From: Bacteriovorax sp.
GTDB taxonomy: Bacteria > Bdellovibrionota > Bacteriovoracia > Bacteriovoracales > Bacteriovoracaceae
Length of the DNA: 5,550 nucleotides
Direction: 5' to 3'
Assembly: GCA_030654205.1 (NCBI GenBank)
Contig: JAURXW010000350.1
Span: 1 to 5,550, forward strand
Position numbers and translations under genes: made by a program. Below the pieces are notes generated by a model. That model saw nothing but the letters and a program-made list of their open reading frames with translations. It was not told the DNA's origin and ran no database searches. Position 1 is the first letter of the stretch, and each line of letters begins with the position of its first letter. Shown here piece after piece: positions 1-5,292 of the stretch.

Positions 1-435
1 AAAGATGTCAGTTTTTTTATTAATAATGGTTCTATCAGTGGAACAACGATTGGTGGAAATTGGCAACCAGGCTTTATGAGCAATGGAACCATTAGTAACC
101 TTTATGTTGGTGTTAGTTACTACCGCGATCTAATGTTTGTCACTAAAGTTACAAACGGCGGTCAAGTTATAGGGTACAATGCGACTCTTTCATTTTGTGA
201 TGTACCGAATGCTTACCCGAACTTCCCTCCTCTAGTTTCTAATGACCGGGCACTTGTTAATTTTCAAGCACCAAGTGGTATTGTTTTAGATGTGAACACT
301 TACTGTGGTTACGGTGTTATCGATGCCGCGTTTAATACAATAATTGTCTCGCAAAGAAGTGCGACAAATCCATACACCTCAGATTATCCTGTTTATACTT
401 CTTTCTCAAAACCAAGTTGTAACGGACAATTTTAA
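1..435 (+). CDS. C-terminal part of an unrecognised, probably exported protein (5' partial)
   Basis: The frame is open from the first base of the window to a TAA at 433-435, so this is the last 144 residues of a longer protein. The ATG at 76 is internal: the codons before it read as plausible protein (for example NNGSISGTTIGGNWQPGF). I do not recognise the family. The visible part is rich in Gly, Asn, Ser, Thr, Tyr and Val, has few charged residues, and contains three cysteines (in SFCDVP, NTYCGYG and the C-terminal KPSCNGQF). This composition is typical of secreted or surface beta-rich proteins, but no domain, transmembrane segment or sorting motif can be named. The N-terminus, where a signal peptide or pilin-like helix would lie, is outside the window. 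It is convergent with the amidase gene and ends at a shared terminator. The reading frame is well supported; function is unknown. Confidence 0.8.
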   Translation, partial: KDVSFFINNGSISGTTIGGNWQPGFMSNGTISNLYVGVSYYRDLMFVTKVTNGGQVIGYNATLSFCDVPNAYPNFPPLVSNDRALVNFQAPSGIVLDVNTYCGYGVIDAAFNTIIVSQRSATNPYTSDYPVYTSFSKPSCNGQF

Positions 436-441
436 TTACTT

Positions 442-486
442 AAAAAAAAGGCACTAGAGAACAAAATTCTCTAGTGCCTTTTTTTT
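442..486. terminator. Bidirectional intrinsic terminator shared by convergent genes
   Basis: A perfect 14-bp inverted repeat (448-461 with 467-480, core GGCACTAGAGAA) encloses a 5-base CAAAA loop. It is flanked by eight A on the left (442-449) and eight T on the right (479-486). Read on the + strand it is a GC-containing hairpin followed by a U-tract, 7 bases after the stop of the left gene. Read on the - strand it is equally good for the amidase mRNA. The amidase stop codon (473-471) lies inside the stem. Confidence 0.93.
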
Positions 487-1247
487 ATTTTAACTTTTGA
501 TTTATGTCCTTTTTGGTTTTTAAAAAATATTTCAATCCCTCTTGCGACTGCACTGGCATAATCGTCTTGAAACTTGGGGTTCATCATTCGAACGCGCTCT
601 TTTTGAGTTGAAATAAAGCCCACTTCAAGCAGTACCCCTGGGCGCTTTGAGAGAGCTAGAACAAAAAAGAGTCCTGGCTTTATTCCTCTACTCTGAATGC
701 CATATTTTCGTCCCACTGAATTTTTAATTTCGGAATGAATAGTTTGAGCTAGTGGCTTTGAAGTTGAGACCGTTTGCTCAACCACAAGATCAACTAAAAT
801 TTGCTGAACTACAACTTCATCACCTTTCATTGGAATATTTTCAGTCTTTTCAACTTTTTTAATGGCCACATCATTATGATTATCCAAATAATAAGTTTCA
901 AATCCAACAGCACTAGATTCAGGACTTGAATTTATATGAACAGAAATAAAAAGATCGGCCTTGGTTTTTTCAGCGATTGCTGCTCTTTCTGGCAAACTAA
1001 CCGTTCGATCAAAGCTTCTTGTTAAAAAAACAGTATAATTTTTGGCGGAAAGCAGATTGTAAATTTTTTGTGAAATTAAAAGTGCTATATCTTTTTCTTT
1101 AATTAGCTCTTGAGGGACTTTCCCCAAAGTCATTGCTTTGGCCCCATCATCTTCACCACCATGCCCAGGATCAATTAAGATTGTCAGTGCGTAAGAACTT
1201 GAGATGGAGAAAAAACAAGTTATACAAAATGTTAAAAAATATTTCAT
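471..1247 (-). CDS. N-acetylmuramoyl-L-alanine amidase (Amidase_3, AmiA/B/C-like), exported
   Basis: This is a zinc-dependent amidase predicted to cleave the bond between MurNAc and the stem peptide in periplasmic peptidoglycan; 258 aa. Residues 1-20 form a signal peptide (MKYF, hydrophobic core, SSSYA before the mature start). The Amidase_3 domain begins immediately. DPGHGGEDDGA at 26-36 carries zinc ligand His29, KEKD carries Glu51, SVHIN carries His104, and LLEVGFIS at 206-213 carries catalytic Glu208, so the full active-site set is present. Between the third ligand and the end, residues 128-174 (containing TEN, ILVDL and SKPLA) match the insertion found in AmiA/B/C enzymes that carries an autoinhibitory helix released by LytM-type activators. 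There is no AMIN or SPOR targeting domain, and the protein ends in a basic tail (KSKVKIKKRH). It starts 9 nt after the stop of the SpoIID-like gene with only a weak AGAG upstream, which suggests translational coupling. The start is fixed by the signal peptide. The tail and stop overlap the terminator hairpin. Confidence 0.93.
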   Translation of the reverse strand: MKYFLTFCITCFFSISSSYALTILIDPGHGGEDDGAKAMTLGKVPQELIKEKDIALLISQKIYNLLSAKNYTVFLTRSFDRTVSLPERAAIAEKTKADLFISVHINSSPESSAVGFETYYLDNHNDVAIKKVEKTENIPMKGDEVVVQQILVDLVVEQTVSTSKPLAQTIHSEIKNSVGRKYGIQSRGIKPGLFFVLALSKRPGVLLEVGFISTQKERVRMMNPKFQDDYASAVARGIEIFFKNQKGHKSKVKIKKRH

Positions 1248-1256
1248 CTCTCTAGC

Positions 1257-2414
1257 TTAATACATCTTTTTCAGAACGTGACCAGGAAAGTAGTGGGCAA
1301 GGATTTTTTTATAAGACCAACCTCGAGAGGCCATGGCAAATGCTCCCATTTGACAGAGCCCTACACCATGTCCGAGTCCTTCACCCATCACTATAATAGA
1401 TTCCCCTTGTTTTTTAATTGAAAAGGCATTCGATGGAAATATGACTCTTCCAAAAAATTTTCGTAAAACTGCTTTTTCAATAATATATGGGCGATCGTTG
1501 ATATAAAAATTAACAGTGAATTTATCTAATTCATCAGGAACAAGTACGATTGAATTTAAGTCCCCACTGAGTTTTTCTTTAATATAATTTTGTTCACTGG
1601 CCCATAAGAAAAAACCTTTTAGACGTTCACGAGTGATAACACTGTTCCAGCTCTTAGGACCAATATCATGGCAGAATGGACAATTCACAGACTGATAGCT
1701 CTCTTCTTTATTATGCCAAACCTGATCTGGTCTAAGAGTTCTTCCTCCACATTTAGAATGAAAAAAAATGGGATGAATCTGACCCGATTGAGTTGTAAGC
1801 ACTTCTCCTTTTGTCTCATTACTAGCGGTATTGGTAGACTCCGTTGCATCAAAAAAGTTTCCCCCCACTTGGTGTTTTTCGGAGCTCTCTAAATCATAGT
1901 ATGCTTCAGATCCTAGTTCTTTGGTTACTTGTTGAGTTCTAATTTTATTAAGGGCATAAGTTCTGGCCGCAACGGCCTGCGCCTTTAGGGCCTCTATAGG
2001 CCACTTAGAATTCATTTCTTTTGTAAGAAGTGAGCTGATATAGGCTTCCATTGGAATTTCGTTCACGATATCGCAGCTATCTCCATTTTTTGAAGTAATA
2101 ACTTTAAACATCCCTTGATATTTATCGTTAGCATAAGACAAAAGACCTGTTGGAGATTCAAGCGTCGCTAATAAAACAGGAGTATTTCTGTATTTATTTA
2201 AAGTGGTGTAAGTTTCACAATTAAACTTAACCGTTTTTTTCCCGTTATAAGTCCGCACATCATTATTAAACATAAGATGTCTTTTAAGATCGAGTCCTGT
2301 TACTAAAATATTTTTTAGAGATTTCCCTATTCGAACACTGACTATAGGAATTTCACTTCCCAAAGCAATTTGAAGATTAAAAAGATAAATGAAAGTTAAA
2401 AATATCTCGCGCAT
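1257..2414 (-). CDS. SpoIID/LytB-domain protein, putative lytic transglycosylase, exported
   Basis: SpoIID-domain proteins are lytic transglycosylases that cut glycan strands lacking stem peptides. I number from the ATG at 2414 (385 aa). This start gives a compact signal peptide (MREIFLTFIYLF... ending IALG before SEIP). The frame stays open to ATGs at 2459 and 2468, which would add an unusual 15-18 residue charged extension, and no start has a clear Shine-Dalgarno. Family hallmarks are present: IPMEAYISSLLTKEM (120-134), whose Glu133 matches the catalytic Glu of SpoIID; EALKAQAVAARTYAL (141-155); FFHSKCGGRT (217-226); and GHGVGLCQMGA (348-358). His219 and Cys222, with CPFC at 245-248, could form a metal site. 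It sits 3' of the UDG-like gene and 9 nt before the amidase, so it is probably in one operon. A weak internal promoter is possible (-35 TTGCTC 2506-2501, 18 bp, -10 TAGAAT 2482-2477). If real, it would place the transcript start near 2470 and favour the short start. Confidence 0.9.
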   Translation of the reverse strand: MREIFLTFIYLFNLQIALGSEIPIVSVRIGKSLKNILVTGLDLKRHLMFNNDVRTYNGKKTVKFNCETYTTLNKYRNTPVLLATLESPTGLLSYANDKYQGMFKVITSKNGDSCDIVNEIPMEAYISSLLTKEMNSKWPIEALKAQAVAARTYALNKIRTQQVTKELGSEAYYDLESSEKHQVGGNFFDATESTNTASNETKGEVLTTQSGQIHPIFFHSKCGGRTLRPDQVWHNKEESYQSVNCPFCHDIGPKSWNSVITRERLKGFFLWASEQNYIKEKLSGDLNSIVLVPDELDKFTVNFYINDRPYIIEKAVLRKFFGRVIFPSNAFSIKKQGESIIVMGEGLGHGVGLCQMGAFAMASRGWSYKKILAHYFPGHVLKKMY

Positions 2415-2512
2415 CCTGCTTATTGATATCCTTAGATCTATATTCCAGAGTTTCATCATAAAACTCATAGAGTACTATTCTAGCCGGGATATAGAATTGC
2501 GAGCAAGTTCGA

Positions 2513-3163
2513 TCAAATTTTCCCTATGCGCTCCATCACTTTTTGAAGATCAATCCAAGCAGTTCTTTTCATATTGGGATTAATAACCAAAAATTCGGGA
2601 TGAAAGATAGGCATCAAGCTGTAAACACATTCCCCAATATTTTTTTCAAAAAACTGGCCGTGTATAGTTGACAACTTTTCTCGCCTACCTAGAAGAATAT
2701 TTGTGACTGTTGCACCTAAACTAACTACAACTTTAGGACGTTTTTCTAAAATAATATCGAATATTTTTTGGGTTCCGACACTTGCTACTTCTAAGTTTTT
2801 AGCTAAATCTACAACATCGTCCAGCTCTTCGAGCTTTGGATAGCGATAAAATTCAGAACCACTGAGCTTCATTGCTGCAATCATTTTACCAAGCAAATCA
2901 TCCCCTTCACCAGAGAAGGAATCACCTAAAAATAAAACTTCACTGAGTGAGTTTTGATCATTTTTTTGAGCAAATTTTTTTTCAATTTTTTCCGGTGTTA
3001 CAACACTCGCTTCTCGGTCAAGTAGTGGTATTGCAGTTTCTTGAAATTGAAAAAACCATGCTGAATCAGAGAAAAGGGCCCCTTCAAACGATTTGAAAAG
3101 AGGATCTTTTTGCTCTTTTTGAGCTTTAGTTTTTTGAAGAATTTTTTTAAATTGTTGTTCCAT
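2513..3163 (-). CDS. Divergent uracil-DNA glycosylase-superfamily protein lacking Fe-S cysteines
   Basis: This 216-aa protein resembles the C-terminal half of family 4 uracil-DNA glycosylases. It has a Rossmann-like strand plus motif A position at 76-87 (VLFLGDSFSGEG), the helix DDLLGKMIAAM, then KVVVSLGATVTNILLG (144-159, like the family 'vvlLG..A...LLG'). STIHGQFF (165-172) follows, and a C-terminal PIFHPEFLVINP (185-196, motif B with His188) leads into WIDLQKVMERI. It is unusual for the family. Motif A reads GDSFS rather than GEAPG, the 'TNVVKCRPP' segment is replaced by a short FYRYPK stretch, and the only cysteine is Cys179, so a [4Fe-4S] cluster cannot be built. Residues 1-75 have no recognisable domain. 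I chose ATG 3163. The frame is open back to a TTG at 3268, but that would overlap the start and ribosome site of the divergent gene and adds a Cys-rich, non-homologous stretch. It is first in a probable operon with the SpoIID-like gene (gap 98 nt to its preferred start, 44 nt to its longest). Activity on uracil is uncertain. Confidence 0.7.
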   Translation of the reverse strand: MEQQFKKILQKTKAQKEQKDPLFKSFEGALFSDSAWFFQFQETAIPLLDREASVVTPEKIEKKFAQKNDQNSLSEVLFLGDSFSGEGDDLLGKMIAAMKLSGSEFYRYPKLEELDDVVDLAKNLEVASVGTQKIFDIILEKRPKVVVSLGATVTNILLGRREKLSTIHGQFFEKNIGECVYSLMPIFHPEFLVINPNMKRTAWIDLQKVMERIGKI

Positions 3164-3261
3164 AAGCAAAATTATCCCCAAACTCTCATTTTTGCTCATG
3201 TGTGTAAAGAGCATTCTAAAAGTTACCGAAAAAAGATATGTAACTAAAAAGGAGCACCTGC
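3164..3261. promoter_or_regulatory. Divergent control region between UDG-like and zinc-ribbon genes
   Basis: This 98-bp stretch is not convincingly coding and separates two divergent starts. On the minus strand TAGAAT (3218-3213, 5/6 to the -10 consensus) would start a transcript near 3206, about 43 nt before the ATG at 3163; no good -35 precedes it. On the plus strand TTGCTC (3192-3197), a 17-bp spacer and TCTAAA (3215-3220) form a weak candidate whose -10 overlaps the minus one. Position supports promoter function; the exact elements are guesses. Confidence 0.35.
3249..3254 (+). promoter_or_regulatory. Strong Shine-Dalgarno (AAGGAG)
   Basis: AAGGAG lies 7 nt before the ATG at 3262. It is the best ribosome site in the window and fixes that start in preference to the second ATG two codons later. 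It also argues against the UDG-like gene extending across this point on the other strand. Confidence 0.85.
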
Positions 3262-3474
3262 ATGTCAATGGAAACAGATTACAAATTCGAAAACTTCCAA
3301 GAATATTACGGCGATATTAAGAACGTAAAAAAAATAATTAATGAATGTCAGATCTGTGGATCTAAATTAGTCCTCACTCATCTTTCTGATTATAAAAATT
3401 TAATCATGCAAGAATCAGCGAGATGTCCTGACTGTGGTCAAGGAAACAGAAAGATTATTCACGTCATTAACTAA
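3262..3474 (+). CDS. Small zinc-ribbon protein, 70 aa, function unknown
   Basis: A complete 70-residue protein with a near-perfect Shine-Dalgarno. The first 28 residues are acidic and aromatic (ETDYKFENFQEYYGD). Two CxxCG knuckles follow, Cys29-Cys32 and Cys55-Cys58, with 22 residues between pairs. This is the expected arrangement of a single zinc ribbon, probably binding one Zn ion. The segment between, with KLVLTH after the first knuckle, resembles the second zinc-ribbon protein at the right end of the window. There is no signal peptide or membrane segment, so it should be cytoplasmic. Such ribbons serve nucleic-acid or protein contacts, but nothing here identifies the partner. It is divergent from the UDG-like gene and convergent with uvrC (6 bp between stops). 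Gene reality is well supported; function is not known. Confidence 0.85.
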   Translation: MSMETDYKFENFQEYYGDIKNVKKIINECQICGSKLVLTHLSDYKNLIMQESARCPDCGQGNRKIIHVIN

Positions 3475-3480
3475 AAAAAA

Positions 3481-5250
3481 CTATTTAGGCTTTGGTCTTA
3501 ATTTCTTTTTATTAAAGACTCTCTTCACTTCTTCTTTATGATGAAGCCTTCTCGAAAAACGATGGGCTTCATCTCGCATTTGAACAATAATTTTAAACAA
3601 CGATTTATTTTTATTAAGCATAAAGGGATTGGCCCGGCCTGGAATGATTAAGCGCTCTTCTGAGCGCTTGATGTCTTCATTCTTAAAACCATCTTTAGTC
3701 TTTACCACTTTTGATTTTGCAATTCCAATCACGGGTATGGGAATATTTAATTCTTTTAATACTTCTTTAAAAATATTAACCTGGCCGAGCCCCCCATCCA
3801 CGATAAAAACATCCGGAAGATCGCCGTTATCAGATCTTCTTATAATTAGTTCTTTCATCATCGCAAAATCATTATTTCCTTCCGGAAGTTCTTGTAAATG
3901 ATAATGACGATATTTACTTTTATCAGGCTTGCCGTCATGGAAAACAATTTGAGCGGCCGTTGGACTGCTTCCTTGAAAAATGGCTATATCATAACATTCT
4001 AAAACAACTGGACGCTCCTTTAAACCGAGAAGATCTTTTAATTTATTTAAACCAACATACACACTGTCTTCATGAAGCATGCGAACGCGCTGTTGCTCAA
4101 AAGCGTGATCACGAGTGAGATTTAAAAGAGAATCATATTGTTTTAGTGGAGGTCTAACTCGAATAGTTTTATCCATTTTTTCCAAAGTTAATAATCCACT
4201 CTCCAGCAGATCATTGGATTCAGCACTCATGTGAGTGACAATTAATTGTGGAAGTGAATCATATGTTCCGGTGTAATATTGAAAAAGATAGTTAAGCATT
4301 AAATCCTCAGCACTTTCTTCAATATCAAGATTAGAAAAACTAAAATTCTTATGCCCTAATAAAATTCCATTTCTCATCATATAAATTGATAAATCAACTT
4401 CAATTTCGCCTTGATAAAAAGCGACAATATCAATATTGCGATCGCTATCAAGTTCGGCATTACTTTGTTTAAAGTTGTTGGCAAATTCATTGAGAATTAC
4501 GAGTGAATCCCTAATTTGTGCAGCCTTTTCAAACTCTTCGTCTTCGGCTGCTTTTTGCATTCTTTTTTCAAGTTCTCGCAATGTTTTTGCGCCAACACCC
4601 GAAAATAAATCCCGCGCTAGATTTAAATCTTTTTCATAATCTGCTTTTGAAATTTTATCTACACATGGAGCTGAGCATTGTTTCATTTGATAAAGCAAGC
4701 ATGGCTCTTTTCTCGTTTTAAAATCAGATAATTTACAATCCCTAAGTGAAAAGCTTTTGGTTAGAATGCTTAAAACTTCCCAGATATTACTCCCTGTGAC
4801 AAAAGGGCCGTAAACATCAATGCCTTTTCCTCTTTTTACTCTCCGAATAAATTCTAAACGCGGAAATGCTTCGTTCGTATTTATCACAACGTAAGGATAG
4901 GATTTATCGTCTTTTAAACGAATATTATATTTAGGAGCATGCTTTTTGATCAGATTGTTTTCAAGGACAAAACTCTCAGCATCATTGTCAGTCATGATGA
5001 AATCAAAATCGACAATATGTGTAACTAAGATTTCAGTTTTTGGACCTTTGGCAGAATTATTAAAATAGGACAGAACGCGGCTGCGTAAATTTTTAGCCTT
5101 GCCCACATAAATGATTTGCTCCGCCTTATTTTTCATCAAATAACAGCCGGGCTTGGTTGGAAGAAGACGAGCTTTTTCCTCCATTTTCACTGTCTGAATA
5201 GAGCGCTTGTCACTTGGAATGGGTCGATTGTCCTTTACAGAATCATTCAC
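3481..5250 (-). CDS. uvrC: UvrABC system subunit C (excision nuclease), C-terminally short
   Basis: UvrC makes the 3' and 5' incisions around a lesion after UvrA/UvrB damage recognition. Domains (589 aa): GIY-YIG nuclease at about 31-110 (PGCYLM, IYVGKAKNLRSRV, Tyr62, ESFVLENNLI with Glu97); four cysteines 172/184/192/196 with the 12-8-4 spacing reported for the E. coli UvrC [4Fe-4S] cluster; UVR UvrB-binding motif at about 225-258 (LEKRMQKAAEDEEFEKAAQIR); and RNase H-like 5' nuclease at about 375-570 with Asp421 (ECYDIA), Asp485 (VDGG) and His563 (RDEAHRF). After HHKEEVKRVF the protein stops in a basic tail (KKKLRPKPK), so the usual C-terminal tandem helix-hairpin-helix domain is absent. The longest frame begins with GTG at 5250, preceded by a weak AAGAG. 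The ATG at 5184 (567 aa) is nearer the family N-terminus and is a real alternative. Both flanking genes run on the other strand, so uvrC appears monocistronic. Confidence 0.96.
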   Translation of the reverse strand: MNDSVKDNRPIPSDKRSIQTVKMEEKARLLPTKPGCYLMKNKAEQIIYVGKAKNLRSRVLSYFNNSAKGPKTEILVTHIVDFDFIMTDNDAESFVLENNLIKKHAPKYNIRLKDDKSYPYVVINTNEAFPRLEFIRRVKRGKGIDVYGPFVTGSNIWEVLSILTKSFSLRDCKLSDFKTRKEPCLLYQMKQCSAPCVDKISKADYEKDLNLARDLFSGVGAKTLRELEKRMQKAAEDEEFEKAAQIRDSLVILNEFANNFKQSNAELDSDRNIDIVAFYQGEIEVDLSIYMMRNGILLGHKNFSFSNLDIEESAEDLMLNYLFQYYTGTYDSLPQLIVTHMSAESNDLLESGLLTLEKMDKTIRVRPPLKQYDSLLNLTRDHAFEQQRVRMLHEDSVYVGLNKLKDLLGLKERPVVLECYDIAIFQGSSPTAAQIVFHDGKPDKSKYRHYHLQELPEGNNDFAMMKELIIRRSDNGDLPDVFIVDGGLGQVNIFKEVLKELNIPIPVIGIAKSKVVKTKDGFKNEDIKRSEERLIIPGRANPFMLNKNKSLFKIIVQMRDEAHRFSRRLHHKEEVKRVFNKKKLRPKPK

Positions 5251-5260
5251 TTTTTATACT
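5234..5260 (+). promoter_or_regulatory. Candidate promoter for the right-hand zinc-ribbon gene
   Basis: TTTACA (5234-5239, 5/6) and TATACT (5255-5260, 5/6) are separated by 15 bp, slightly short of the optimum. A start near 5267 would leave a leader of about 26 nt containing the ribosome site. The reverse strand of the same place reads TATAAA (5258-5253), a possible -10 for uvrC, so the two divergent genes may share overlapping -10 elements. Judged by eye only. Confidence 0.4.
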
Positions 5261-5281
5261 CTTGTCCGAATTCCTCTATCC

Positions 5282-5286
5282 AAAGG
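5282..5286 (+). promoter_or_regulatory. Shine-Dalgarno (AAAGG) for the right-hand gene
   Basis: AAAGG ends 6 nt before the ATG at 5293. The good spacing supports that start for the partial gene running off the right edge. Confidence 0.7.
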
Positions 5287-5292
5287 TTCAGT

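Noticed and set aside
76..435. ATG at 76 as the start of a complete 119-aa gene
   Set aside because: The frame is open to the window edge with protein-like codons upstream, so it is far more likely internal to a longer gene.
1668..1892. Plus-strand 74-codon open frame inside the SpoIID-like gene
   Set aside because: It lies wholly antisense to conserved SpoIID motifs, with no ribosome site or recognisable protein character.
2488..2516. Second promoter candidate before the SpoIID-like gene (TTGATC, 17 bp, TATATC on the minus strand)
   Set aside because: Only 4/6 at each box, in AT-rich DNA at the end of the upstream gene. It is not separable from chance, and an operon arrangement explains expression.
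2389..2583. Plus-strand 64-codon open frame across the SpoIID/UDG-like junction
   Set aside because: It spans the ends of two real minus-strand genes, with no Shine-Dalgarno and no recognisable features.
3164..3268. Upstream extension of the UDG-like frame to a TTG at 3268 (35 extra residues)
   Set aside because: It would start with TTG, overlap the start codon and strong ribosome site of the divergent gene, and add a Cys/Phe-rich stretch with no family match. The ATG at 3163 is preferred.
3263..3268. Perfect TTGACA (-35 consensus) on the minus strand
   Set aside because: No -10-like hexamer lies 15-19 bp downstream (best is 3/6), and it sits within the first codons of the divergent zinc-ribbon gene.
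3471..3488. Hairpin CTAAA/TTTAG between the zinc-ribbon and uvrC stops as a terminator
   Set aside because: Five A/T-rich pairs with an 8-base loop and no G/C-rich stem; too weak to call.
3629..4721. Three plus-strand open frames (3629-3901, 4436-4639, 4518-4721) inside uvrC
   Set aside because: They are antisense to conserved UvrC domains, Ser/Leu/Phe-rich as expected from reverse reading, and two overlap each other.
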